From positions 1-64,000 of the forward strand of contig CAJURX010000005.1 of assembly GCA_910589125.1 (NCBI GenBank): DNA of 64,000 nucleotides, given 5' to 3'. This document shows positions 34,730 through 43,184 of the stretch, piece by piece. The stretch's first letter is position 1. Every line of letters begins with the position of its first letter. The notes under the pieces are model-generated. The model was not told the DNA's origin and did not search any database. It saw only the letters and a list, made by a program, of their open reading frames with translations. A program made the position numbers and the translations under genes. This DNA comes from an uncultured Eggerthellaceae bacterium (lineage in GTDB: Bacteria; Actinomycetota; Coriobacteriia; Coriobacteriales; Eggerthellaceae).

Positions 34730-35797
34730 ATGGCAGACCAACTTGCAACATACGCCCGCACGCTCCAACGCTACGTTGATGGCAACGATGCGCTCAGGTG
34801 CGCGATCGGCGCATCCCCTGAGGACTCCCTACGCCTCTCCCCTCTCGGAGAGGGAGAGCACAACGTGAACCTCAAGCTGGACGTCGTGCGCACCCACGCC
34901 ACGGATGCATGCGCGAAGGCGCGCCGGGACGCGAGCTACGTGCTGCGCGTGAACGTGCTGCCGCAGCCCTTCCATGCAGATCAGGTGCGCTATGAATACG
35001 ATGCGCTCAGATGCGTTGCCCCTTCCGGTTGCACGCCGCTGCCGCTGTTCCTGGATGGCTCTGAGAGCGCGCCGGGCGAGGGCGTCCTCGTGGAGGCGTT
35101 CTGCCCCGGACCCGAGCTCGACTTCGATGCGCTCGCACCCGATGACCTCGTGCGCGCGGCCCACATCATGGCCGCCTATCATGCTGTTCCCGTGCCTGAG
35201 AGCTGCACGCTCCATCGACCAGCAGACCCGTTGCGCGAGCTGTTCCAGGAATGCTGCGAGCGATTCGACCTCTACCGAGCCTCCGCCTTCGAGGACGCAC
35301 GGGTGACGCGCTGGGCAGAGCGGCTCTGCGCGCTCACCGCACGTGCCATCGACCAGGCAGGCGAGCCCGATGACGCCGCTCATATCGTGAACACCGAGCC
35401 CCTCGCTTCCCACTTCCTGCTGCCACGCGGGTCCGACTCAGGCTGGTTCGTCGATTGGGAGCGGCCCATCGTGGGCGAGGTCGCACAGGACCTGGCGTTC
35501 TTCCTGGCGCCGACCACCACGTTCTGGGACAGCAGCTATCTGTTCCCTCGTGCGGATATCAGCGCATTCCTGGATGCGTACTGGGATGCCGTTGACGGGC
35601 GCTTCGAGCGCGGCAGGTCCGATGAGCGCTTCTCTGCCTGGATGAAGGTGTCAGTGCTGCGCGCGGTGGCATGGTGCTGCAAGGCGCTCATCCGCTACGG
35701 CGGCAGCGACGAGCATCAGACCGACAAGACCGCGAAGAAGCTGCCGATCTACCTCTCCGACGGCTTCCTGGAGATGCTCATGGATGAATGCTTCTGA
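34730..35797 (+). CDS. Aminoglycoside-phosphotransferase-like kinase (APH fold)
   Basis: The 355-residue protein resembles the protein-kinase-like APH/choline-kinase superfamily: a nucleotide-binding N-lobe (SPLGEGEHNVNLKL, SYVLRVNVLPQ), a hydrophobic linker (VLVEAFCPGPELDF) and a C-lobe with FVDWERPIVGEVAQDLAFFLAP, where DWE supplies the metal-binding Asp. The usual catalytic HxDxxxxN loop is replaced by NTEPLASH (AHIVNTEPLASHFLL), as in a subgroup of uncharacterised small-molecule kinases with a conserved TE pair. The substrate is unknown. It is not evidence of drug resistance. The second ATG is chosen because GAGG is then six bases away. Confidence 0.82.
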   Translation: MADQLATYARTLQRYVDGNDALRCAIGASPEDSLRLSPLGEGEHNVNLKLDVVRTHATDACAKARRDASYVLRVNVLPQPFHADQVRYEYDALRCVAPSGCTPLPLFLDGSESAPGEGVLVEAFCPGPELDFDALAPDDLVRAAHIMAAYHAVPVPESCTLHRPADPLRELFQECCERFDLYRASAFEDARVTRWAERLCALTARAIDQAGEPDDAAHIVNTEPLASHFLLPRGSDSGWFVDWERPIVGEVAQDLAFFLAPTTTFWDSSYLFPRADISAFLDAYWDAVDGRFERGRSDERFSAWMKVSVLRAVAWCCKALIRYGGSDEHQTDKTAKKLPIYLSDGFLEMLMDECF

Positions 35798-35800
35798 GAG

Positions 35801-35829
35801 CTGACCCCCCCCCGGCTCAACAGCTCAGG
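35801..35829. other. C9 tract inside a weak hairpin between convergent genes
   Basis: GAGCTG and CAGCTC enclose a loop that contains nine consecutive C residues (35806-35814), just after the kinase stop. It could be a poor terminator. The homopolymer lies outside any gene, so phase variation of a protein is not indicated. Confidence 0.3.
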
Positions 35830-35889
35830 AGACCACGGGAGCGCATGCGATCAGCCAGGTGAGATGGACAGCGAGCGCAGCGCGACCGC

Positions 35890-36714
35890 TCAAGGAGCGG
35901 GAACGGTGCACGCAGCGCGGAACTCCTCGCGCAGGGCATCCCCGATGCCCAGCTGCTCATGGACGAAGGCATCCACGTTCCCATACCGCTCGCATACGGC
36001 CTCCCAGAACGCTTCGAGGTTCTGACGGCGTGCGCGGTGCTCATGCACGAGCCTGCGTGCACGAGCCTCATCCCCCTCTGCCATCCTGAGGAACTTCACG
36101 TACACCGCCTCGAGCTGCGCATCGCGGGAGATGTTCGTCAGGAGATAGTCATCCAGGATGTGCTGGAAGCTGGCGCCCAGCACCGTGAGCACCAACATGG
36201 CCATGATGCCCGTCCGATCCTTGCCGCCACTGCAATGCTGATAGACCGCGAGCCCATTCGTCGTGCGTGCGATCACATGCGCAAGGCACTCGCGCATCTG
36301 GGCCACGGTCCTCGGATTCGCAAGGGAGCGATAGAAGTCATCCGGATCGCATGCCACATCGCGCCCGACGCGCTGTCCTGCCCGCGCGCCCTTGTCGTAT
36401 TCGACGCCCACCTTCTCAAGGTCATAGAAGGGGATGTGCAGCTGGTCCACGCCGTCATATGCGGGGTCGGGCTTCGCCTCCACCTCCCACCCGCAGCGAA
36501 GGTCGATGACGCAGCTGATGCGAAGCTCCTCGAAGAGGCGATGCCGATCGGCAGACGTAGCACCCGAGAGCGCCGCACCGCGGAAGATCAGGCCCGACGC
36601 TACGGCACGACCGCCATAGACGGGTATCCCGCCTAGGTCGCGAACGTTATCCACGCCCTCGAACGTCATCATGCGCGGCGCATGCACCCGAGCTATCTTC
36701 GTCAGATCCTCCAT
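35890..36714 (-). CDS. Tyrosine/lipid phosphatase (Y_phosphatase3 family)
   Basis: The 274-residue protein has NVRDLGGIPVYGG at its start and the P-loop HCSGGKDRTG (H-C-x-x-G-K-D-R-T-G) near residue 160, with the nucleophilic cysteine. ISCVIDLRCGWE supplies the usual upstream Asp/Arg region. The family includes bacterial dual-specificity phosphatases acting on phosphotyrosine or phosphoinositides. No signal peptide is seen. Its start region overlaps the end of the MFS gene by up to 68 bases, in another frame. A later start at 36672 would shorten the overlap to 26. It is the last gene of the minus-strand run. Confidence 0.9.
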   Translation of the reverse strand: MEDLTKIARVHAPRMMTFEGVDNVRDLGGIPVYGGRAVASGLIFRGAALSGATSADRHRLFEELRISCVIDLRCGWEVEAKPDPAYDGVDQLHIPFYDLEKVGVEYDKGARAGQRVGRDVACDPDDFYRSLANPRTVAQMRECLAHVIARTTNGLAVYQHCSGGKDRTGIMAMLVLTVLGASFQHILDDYLLTNISRDAQLEAVYVKFLRMAEGDEARARRLVHEHRARRQNLEAFWEAVCERYGNVDAFVHEQLGIGDALREEFRAACTVPAP

Positions 36715-37933
36715 GCTCCGGAGTATAGCAGCCGTCCTCTAACGGACATGCGCGAATAGAGCGCTTCTCGATGACGCAGACGACCATGGAGAGCGCCAAG
36801 CCCACGCAGGCGAAGACCGCGAGCATCCATATCACGAGCGGCAGCCCCACCGAATCCCCCAACGCGCCGAGTGCCGGGGACACCACGCCACCCACGCAGA
36901 CGGCAACGCCGAACGAGAGCCCCGAGGCCATCCCCAGATGCGCAGGCAGGTATGCCTGGCTGAGCGCGACGGCAGCCGGATTGAAGAGGTTCACGCACAC
37001 GGCGAGCAGCATCACCAGCGCAACGCACACCCATGCATCCCCCGCCGTCACGAACAGAGCCAACGATGCCGTCATGAAGATGAAGCAGAGCACCATGAGC
37101 CGCGGCGTCGGCACCTTGTGCGCCACGGAACCCGAGAGCGCCGTGGCAACGGCTCCGCAGATGGAGAACGCCGTGATCAGCAGCGCAGCAGCGTCCTCCG
37201 AGGTGCCGAATGCGCTCACCAGATACAAGGGGAAGAAGCTGGTCACGCCGTAGAACACGATGGAGCGCACGGACAGCGTGCCCAACACGACGGAGAACGC
37301 ACCCCATCGGTCGCGCCCTGCCGTCTCACCATCTGCTTGGCCCGCACCCGCTCCGCACGCCAAGAAGCGGCCATTGAAGGCCAAGAGCACGAGCGCATAG
37401 GGGATGCAGAGGACAAGGTAGGCGAGCGTGCCCGCTAGCCCGAACGCCGTTATGGCTGCAACGCTCAGCACAGGGCCCACGCAGAAGCCGATCTGGCCGC
37501 CGACGGAGAAGATGGACATGCTGACGGCCTTGTCCGCGCCCCCAGCGAGGTTCGCCAGGCGCGCGCCTTCCGGATGCAGCATGGCATTCCCTATCCCGGA
37601 GACCATGGCCGCGACCACCACCAAGGGAAATGCATCCAAGACGCCGATGAGCGCGATGCCCAGCCCCGCGAGCGCAACGCCCACGGCCATGAGCCATGGG
37701 CGCGGCTTCCTATCCCCCAGCCACCCGAAGAGCGGCTGTATCACCGCAGAGGCGCTGTTGGACGCGAGGACGAGCGCCGTGATCTCGACATACGAGTAGC
37801 CGGATTGGATGACCAGGAACGGCAGCACGGATGCGAGGCCACCCTGGGCTGCATCCACGCAGATGTGCCCTCCCATCAAGAGGTAGGGGAGCTTGTTCGG
37901 AAGGCGCCCTGCGCCCGCACCCTTCCCGCGCAT
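36647..37933 (-). CDS. MFS transporter, fosmidomycin-resistance-like
   Basis: The 428-residue protein has twelve predicted membrane helices and MFS motif A-like GWLGDRKPRPWL after helix 2. The opening MGGHICVDAAQGGLASVLPFLV resembles the Fsr (fosmidomycin resistance) subgroup. It presumably exports a small organic molecule with proton antiport. The C-terminal 30 residues are hydrophilic and overlap the phosphatase start. GGAGGAG upstream gives the ATG at 37933. It lies directly after an iron/cobalamin-type ABC importer and a methyltransferase, so metallophore export is possible but speculative. Confidence 0.88.
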   Translation of the reverse strand: MRGKGAGAGRLPNKLPYLLMGGHICVDAAQGGLASVLPFLVIQSGYSYVEITALVLASNSASAVIQPLFGWLGDRKPRPWLMAVGVALAGLGIALIGVLDAFPLVVVAAMVSGIGNAMLHPEGARLANLAGGADKAVSMSIFSVGGQIGFCVGPVLSVAAITAFGLAGTLAYLVLCIPYALVLLAFNGRFLACGAGAGQADGETAGRDRWGAFSVVLGTLSVRSIVFYGVTSFFPLYLVSAFGTSEDAAALLITAFSICGAVATALSGSVAHKVPTPRLMVLCFIFMTASLALFVTAGDAWVCVALVMLLAVCVNLFNPAAVALSQAYLPAHLGMASGLSFGVAVCVGGVVSPALGALGDSVGLPLVIWMLAVFACVGLALSMVVCVIEKRSIRACPLEDGCYTPEHGGSDEDSSGACAAHDDVRGRG

Positions 37934-38002
37934 GCTACGCCGCTCCTCCCACGTGGGCGCGCCCATGCAGGGCAGCGCTCATACCGGCACAGGACCATCT
38001 GC

Positions 38003-38590
38003 TCATGATATGCGCTCGCCAGCGAATGCGTAGAAGCGTGGCGTGTCGATGAGAGCATCTATGGCGAAGCGCTCCTCCCACGGAGTCTTCTCCGCATCTG
38101 CCGCTTGAAGCCCCACGCTCACGCCTGCCGCCACCGCATCGTGATGCGCGTTGATGCGCTCGCGCCCCACAGAGTGCGCCACCACGAACCGCCCTCCTGG
38201 CGCAAGCGCGCGCCAGCACATCTCCACGAGCGCGGGCCTATCCATGAAGTGCGGATACGCGTTGTAGATGACCACGCTATCGAAAGCACCTGCGAAGCTC
38301 AGGCAGGCAGCATCCCCAGCCACGAACTCCACGCGCTCCTCGTCTTGCCACCGCTGCGTTGCGAGCCGCACCATCTGCTCTGAGATGTCCACGCCCATCA
38401 CGCGCGCGGCGCCGAGCTCGAGATAGGTGGGGACCATCACGCCGAGACCGCAGCCGAGATCGAGCACCGACGATCCAGGCGCGACGCCTGCCAACGCCGC
38501 CACAGCTGGCTGCAAAGGGCTCCTCGTAGAATCCTCCATCTCAAGCCAACCCTCTGCACGCTCATCGAAATATGCAGCAACATCCGCCAT
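38003..38590 (-). CDS. SAM-dependent methyltransferase
   Basis: The 195-residue class I methyltransferase has motif I VLDLGCGLGVMVPTYLELG (about residue 43), motif II VMGVDISEQMV and motif IV-like FDSVVIYNAYPHFMDR, then LAPGGRFVVAHSVGRERIN. The last motif resembles methyltransferases placed beside metal or cobalamin importers. It starts 27 bases after the ABC ATPase gene, so it belongs to the transporter operon. The substrate is unknown. Confidence 0.88.
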   Translation of the reverse strand: MADVAAYFDERAEGWLEMEDSTRSPLQPAVAALAGVAPGSSVLDLGCGLGVMVPTYLELGAARVMGVDISEQMVRLATQRWQDEERVEFVAGDAACLSFAGAFDSVVIYNAYPHFMDRPALVEMCWRALAPGGRFVVAHSVGRERINAHHDAVAAGVSVGLQAADAEKTPWEERFAIDALIDTPRFYAFAGERIS

Positions 38591-38617
38591 GAGACCAGCA
38601 CCCTCCCTTCGAGCCCG

Positions 38618-39370
38618 CTATACGGGAACAGTGACCTTCACGCCATCGTGCTCGATGATATCCACGCGAACGCCGTAGATGCGCCGCACCTCATCTGCCG
38701 TCACGACATCCACACCCCCCGCGACGTCCACCACACCATCCTTCAGGAACGCGAACCGATCGCAGTGCCGCAGCGCGAGGTTCACATCATGCAGAACGGC
38801 TGCTGCGCCCACGCCTGACGTTCGCGCGCGCTCCCTCACCAGCGAGAGCACCCGATGCTGATGGGCCATGTCAAGGTTGTTCGTAGGCTCATCCAGCAAG
38901 AGATAGGGCGTATCCTGCACGAACGCGCGCGCCAGCATCGCCGTCTGGTATTCCCCGCCTGAGAGCTCATCCAGATGCCTGAGCGCAAGCGGTTCCAGCC
39001 CGAGATGGACGAGCGCATCCTCGCAGGCCGCCAGGTCCTCCTCGTCAGGGGCGCCATCCATCCACGGCCTGCGCCCCAAGAGGATGGCGTCGAACACGGA
39101 GAGGCGGTTGCCGTGGCTATGCTGCGACACGAACGCGATCTTGCGAGCGCGCTCAGACCGGGGGATATCCGCAAGCGGAGCACCGTCCAAGAGCACGCAC
39201 CCCGCCTGCGGCGATCGCGCTGCCGTCAGAAGCGACATGAGCGTGGACTTGCCGCATCCATTCGGCCCGAGGATGGCCGTGAACGTCCCTGGCGCAACGG
39301 CAAGCGACACGTCCCGCAGGAGCGGACGAGAGCTCTGATAGGAGAATGCGACGCCCTTCGCTTCCAGCAT
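38618..39370 (-). CDS. ABC transporter ATPase, FecE/BtuD type
   Basis: The 250-residue ATPase contains Walker A GPNGCGKST, Q-loop VSQHSH, signature LSGGEYQTAMLARAF, Walker B LLLDEPTNNLD and H-loop AAVLHDVNLALRHCDRF. This sequence pattern is typical of siderophore, heme or cobalamin importers. It pairs with the permease immediately upstream, where the stop and start are adjacent, and the binding protein. Confidence 0.94.
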   Translation of the reverse strand: MLEAKGVAFSYQSSRPLLRDVSLAVAPGTFTAILGPNGCGKSTLMSLLTAARSPQAGCVLLDGAPLADIPRSERARKIAFVSQHSHGNRLSVFDAILLGRRPWMDGAPDEEDLAACEDALVHLGLEPLALRHLDELSGGEYQTAMLARAFVQDTPYLLLDEPTNNLDMAHQHRVLSLVRERARTSGVGAAAVLHDVNLALRHCDRFAFLKDGVVDVAGGVDVVTADEVRRIYGVRVDIIEHDGVKVTVPV

Positions 39371-40495
39371 CTATCGGCTCACCCCCCGGAAGAGCAGCCA
39401 GATGAACACCGGTGCGCCCAGGATGGACGTGATGGCGCCTATCGGCAGGATCAACGGCGCCACGATCAGATGGCACACCGCATCCGAGAAGAGCAGGAGG
39501 GTCGCGCCCGCCATGGCGCTCGCAGGCAAGAGGTAGCGATAGTCGGCTCCGAGCAGACGCCGCATCACATGCGGGGCCACGAGCCCGACGAAGTTCACGA
39601 TGCCACAGAATGCGATCACCGTGGACGCGCATGCGGATGCCACCACCATGGAGAGCAACCGGGTGCGCCGCACATCCACGCCTAGGCCATGCGCCAGACC
39701 CTCCCCGCCCTCGATGGCGTTGTAGCTCCACCGATGCGCGAAGAAGAACGCAGCGGACAGCGCACACGCGAGCGCCATGGCAAGGAGCTGCGCGCGCGTC
39801 ACGCGCCCCAGGTCCCCAAAGGTCCAGAACACCACCGCTGCCACTTGGGAATCCTCTGCGAAGTACTGCACGAGCGCCGTGCCACCCGTGAACAGCGCCG
39901 AGAGGGCCACGCCCAACAGCACGATGGCCTCCGGGGTCATCTCCCGGAAGCGGGAGAGCGCGAAGATGACCCCCGTTGAGAGCATGGCGCCAGCGAAGGC
40001 GGCGAGCGCTGTGGTGAGCGGGTCAGCCATGGAAGCACCCTCGTAGGCCGAAGCCGCTGCACCAGCGGATGCCGCACCGCCCCCGATGACGATGATGGCG
40101 ATGCTGGCACCGAACGCTGCTCCTTGGGAGATGCCAAGGGTGCTGGCTGATGCGAGCGGATTGCGAAGGGTCGCCTGGTAAGCGCACCCAGCAAGCGCGA
40201 GCGCCACTCCGGCCACCACCGCCGTCAGCACTCGTGGCAGGCGTATGTTCTGCACGACGGCGTTCACCTGCGCATCCGCCAAGCCGAGCGCCCCCAAGAG
40301 CACATCGGATGCAGAGAGCGAGAGCGATCCTATCCCCAAGGATGCGCATGAGGTCGCGACCAAGACAGCTGCCAGCGCCGCGAGCACGAGCCGCTTTCTG
40401 CGCACGTATGCCGCATACTCCCCGCGGACGCACGCGCGCGCAGGCGCATCCGTGGTGCGGACCTCATCCTGCATCGTGAGACGTTGCTCTTCCAA
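39371..40495 (-). CDS. FecCD-family ABC permease
   Basis: The 374-residue protein has about ten membrane helices with FecCD/BtuC signatures: IRLPRVLTAVVAGVALALAG, GGAAFGAS-like glycine runs (LGISQGAAFGASIAII) and FVGLVAPHVMRRLLGADYRY near residue 280. It forms a homodimeric inner-membrane channel for iron-siderophore, heme or corrinoid uptake. The proposed start is TTG, ten bases after AGGAG. An ATG at 40474 is an alternative. Its gene touches the ATPase gene without a gap and follows the binding protein gene by 28 bases. Confidence 0.93.
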   Translation of the reverse strand: MEEQRLTMQDEVRTTDAPARACVRGEYAAYVRRKRLVLAALAAVLVATSCASLGIGSLSLSASDVLLGALGLADAQVNAVVQNIRLPRVLTAVVAGVALALAGCAYQATLRNPLASASTLGISQGAAFGASIAIIVIGGGAASAGAAASAYEGASMADPLTTALAAFAGAMLSTGVIFALSRFREMTPEAIVLLGVALSALFTGGTALVQYFAEDSQVAAVVFWTFGDLGRVTRAQLLAMALACALSAAFFFAHRWSYNAIEGGEGLAHGLGVDVRRTRLLSMVVASACASTVIAFCGIVNFVGLVAPHVMRRLLGADYRYLLPASAMAGATLLLFSDAVCHLIVAPLILPIGAITSILGAPVFIWLLFRGVSR

Positions 40496-40523
40496 TCAGC
40501 CAGCGCTCCTCATGTACTGACGA

Positions 40524-41660
40524 TCATGCGAGGGCAGGAAAGCGCCCGAAGCCCATGTTCGCCTCGCGCATGAGGCCATAGAAGTCGAATCCATCCAGCA
40601 TGACCTCATAGACCTCAGCATACTTCGCATCCAGGTCAACATCAGCGTACGAATCCGGATACGCCATCGCCGCGATGAGATAGGCATCGCACACGCCAGT
40701 ATCCACATTCGTCCCATTGAAGTTGTAGAAGGGTTGAGTGTAGAGGCTGTCCGTCTGGAATGCGCGCAGACCTTGGAAGAATGCCTGATTCTCATCATAT
40801 TCGGCACGGAGCAGATCGAGGTTGCCTGCATTCAGGAACATCATGTCCGGATCCCACTGCGCTATCTGCTCGAGGCTCACATCCACAGCACCGCTCTGCC
40901 CCGTGGCATCCGCTACGTTATCCACCCCCGTAGCCTCTGCGGGAGCATAGTGCGCATAGGTGCCGCCCCAGCTCTTCGCGCCCTTGTAGTTCACTGCTCC
41001 GATATAGGCAGTGGGGATGCTCTCAGGGTCGGCAGCGCGCGCCTCAGCAGCGCGGCTGCTCAGGTCATCATGCCACTCGCGCAGCTTGGCGATGACGCCA
41101 TCCGCATGCTCCGCGGTCCCGAGCGCCTCGCCCGTACAGCGGAGGGAGGCATAGACATCATCTGAGAAGAGCTGGTTCTGATAGGAGATCCCGATCACGG
41201 GGATGCCGCTCTGCTCTTGGAGCTGGTCGCACTCTTCTGACGAGCGACTGGAGATGATCACGTCAGGGTCGATCGACATGAGCTCCTCGACGTTCACGTT
41301 GGTCTCCATCAGATGATTGCCATTGCTCGTTGACGGCAAGCTCCGGAACAGGTCAGCGAAGGCCATGGTGTAGGGACGGTTCATCCCAGGCTCTGTCTCC
41401 ATCTCCGTCACGGCGACGAGCTTGTCTTGGCCGCCCGCATACACGACGAAGCGCGCAGCGGACCCCACCGTGGCAGCAGACTGGACCTCCTGCGGGAGCG
41501 TCACCTCGCGCCCGTAGGCATCGGTCACCATCCGCGTGCTCGCTCCTGCGTCCCCATCCGCCTTCGCACCATCCCCTGGTGCGGCCTGGCTGCACCCCGC
41601 AAGGATGAGCACCGCGCCCAGCATCGTTGCGCACAAGATCGCTTGCATCCTCTTCTTCAT
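40524..41660 (-). CDS. Periplasmic-binding-type lipoprotein (FecB/BtuF family)
   Basis: The 378-residue protein starts MKKRMQAILCATMLGAVLIL with lipobox LAGC, then shows the TroA/FecB two-lobe fold: TDAYGREVTLPQEVQSAATV, VNVEELMSIDPDVIISSRSS and PVIGISYQN. It is the extracellular ligand receptor of the importer encoded downstream. The fold takes siderophores, heme, cobalamin or metals, and no residue pattern here settles which. GAGAGG places the ATG at 41660. A GTG three codons earlier is possible. It is the first gene of the run ending at 35890. Confidence 0.92.
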   Translation of the reverse strand: MKKRMQAILCATMLGAVLILAGCSQAAPGDGAKADGDAGASTRMVTDAYGREVTLPQEVQSAATVGSAARFVVYAGGQDKLVAVTEMETEPGMNRPYTMAFADLFRSLPSTSNGNHLMETNVNVEELMSIDPDVIISSRSSEECDQLQEQSGIPVIGISYQNQLFSDDVYASLRCTGEALGTAEHADGVIAKLREWHDDLSSRAAEARAADPESIPTAYIGAVNYKGAKSWGGTYAHYAPAEATGVDNVADATGQSGAVDVSLEQIAQWDPDMMFLNAGNLDLLRAEYDENQAFFQGLRAFQTDSLYTQPFYNFNGTNVDTGVCDAYLIAAMAYPDSYADVDLDAKYAEVYEVMLDGFDFYGLMREANMGFGRFPALA

Positions 41661-41695
41661 CGCGTCCACCTCTCTCCGTTCGGTCGCATCACTGA

Positions 41696-41720
41696 TGTTA
41701 CGTCTTTGCGTATCGTAACA
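41696..41720. promoter_or_regulatory. Palindromic operator-like site TGTTACG-N11-CGTAACA
   Basis: Perfect 7-bp half-sites (41696-41702 and 41714-41720) lie 36 bases upstream of the binding-protein ATG and between divergent transporter operons. The size and symmetry fit a dimeric repressor. No regulator gene is nearby to assign it to. Confidence 0.6.
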
Positions 41721-41867
41721 CTACAGGCAAGCGCATGGTTCGGGAGGTGCCGCGAGCGGCTTCCCATTCCGACATGGCACAGAACCATCCCGTACAGGCT
41801 CATACCCATTACAAGACATGTGCTACTATATGACCCATTGCATCAGATGACAGGAGAGGAACGGATC

Positions 41868-43016
41868 ATGAAGAGCATCTCAAGGAGATCATTCGTCAAG
41901 GCAGCAGGCATCACCGCCCTGTCGGTCTTGGGAACAGGCGCGCTCACAGCATGCAGCGGGAATGCCAACCCCAGCTCATCAGCTGCCAGCGCAAGCTCTG
42001 CGACCACCGCTGACGAGGCATTCATGTCAGCTGGCAAGGGCGAGCACCTGGTGGTGGGACGACGCGGCAAGCTCTTCAAGATCGCGCCCACGGTCATCGC
42101 CGAGAACATGGGATTCTTCGCAGAAGAAGGCTGCGATGTCGAGTTCCAGCAGGTCGAACTGGCCGAAGGGTTCGCATCCCTTGCCGCCAACAACCTGGAT
42201 ATGATGCTCATGGGCACCGTCCAGAGCCTGGAGTACATCGCCAAGGGAACGCCTCTCTACATCATCGGCGGAACGGTCCTGAATGGCACGGAGATCCTCG
42301 CGGGACCCAGCTGGGAAGGTACGCTGGAAGGCCCCGAGAGCTTCAAGGGCCTCAACATCTCGTACTTCCGCGCCGAGACCGGGCAAGTGGCATTCCGCTC
42401 ATGGCTCAAGGACCAGGGGTTGGACATCGATGGGGGCGACGTCACCTTCACGCCCATCGACAGCGAGCAGGCTCAGATCGAGGCCATGCTCAAGGGCGAA
42501 TGCGACCTCTCGCTGGTGAACAACGCATTCGGCTACATCAACCGCGAGCGCGGCATCAAGGTGGCAGGCTTGGTGAAGGACTTCACGGGCGACTATCCCT
42601 GCTGCCGCCAGAACGCATCCGATGATGCATACCACAACAAGTTCCTCTCGCTCGTGGACTTCGAGACGGCGCTGTTGCGCGGATACAAGGTATTCCGCCA
42701 GCAGCCCGATGTCGCCATCCCCATGCTGGCTGAGTACTCCGGCCAGGAACCGGACTACATCAAAGCTGCGCTCTACGGCACCGATGACTACGAGGCAGCC
42801 ATGCAGCTCTTGCCCGACCCCTGCCGCGATGCCACGTTGGCGTTCTATGAGTCGCTCAAGGATGTGGACCAGCTGGATGCGAGCGCGCCCTCTGCTGACG
42901 AATATGTGGTGGACACGGTGTATAGCCGCGCGCTCACGTCCTTGATGGAGCGCGAGCCAGAGGATGAGTTCTGGAAGGACCTGGAGAGCATCTACAAGAA
43001 GCAGAACGTCCACTAG
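41868..43016 (+). CDS. Tat-exported substrate-binding lipoprotein, NMT1/SsuA-like
   Basis: The 382-residue protein begins MKSISRRSFVKAAGITALSV, a twin-arginine signal, with lipobox LTACS at about residue 28. After a Ser/Ala linker comes the NMT1/THI5-like fold: LFKIAPTVIAENMGFFAEEG, VELAEGFASLAANNLDMMLM and ALLRGYKVFRQQPDVAIPML. The family binds nitrate, sulfonates, taurine or pyrimidine precursors. GACAGGAGAGG upstream supports the ATG. A hairpin terminator follows, before the ATPase and permease genes of the same importer. Confidence 0.93.
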   Translation: MKSISRRSFVKAAGITALSVLGTGALTACSGNANPSSSAASASSATTADEAFMSAGKGEHLVVGRRGKLFKIAPTVIAENMGFFAEEGCDVEFQQVELAEGFASLAANNLDMMLMGTVQSLEYIAKGTPLYIIGGTVLNGTEILAGPSWEGTLEGPESFKGLNISYFRAETGQVAFRSWLKDQGLDIDGGDVTFTPIDSEQAQIEAMLKGECDLSLVNNAFGYINRERGIKVAGLVKDFTGDYPCCRQNASDDAYHNKFLSLVDFETALLRGYKVFRQQPDVAIPMLAEYSGQEPDYIKAALYGTDDYEAAMQLLPDPCRDATLAFYESLKDVDQLDASAPSADEYVVDTVYSRALTSLMEREPEDEFWKDLESIYKKQNVH

Positions 43017-43041
43017 CGGACACCATCCATCCCACCAGCCA

Positions 43042-43078
43042 AGGGGAGCGGCGCATCACGCGCACCGCTCCCCTCTTC
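43042..43078 (+). terminator. Strong hairpin between binding-protein and ATPase genes
   Basis: The arms AGGGGAGCGG and CCGCTCCCCT are perfect over ten bases with a GC-rich 13-nt loop, followed by CTTC. It lies inside the importer locus. It probably makes binding-protein mRNA more abundant or stable than the downstream part. Confidence 0.65.
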
Positions 43079-43184
43079 ATGCATCCCTCCCCGTCGCGCG
43101 CGAAGAGGGGTACACTGCACTACCATCGAACATCCCGGCCATGCCGGTGCCTGTTGCGGATCCGCTACGAGAAGAGGAGGTCAT

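Noticed and set aside
41661..41860. Cobalamin riboswitch before the FecB/BtuF-type gene
   Set aside because: No B12-box-like element or long structured leader was found in the 200-base region.
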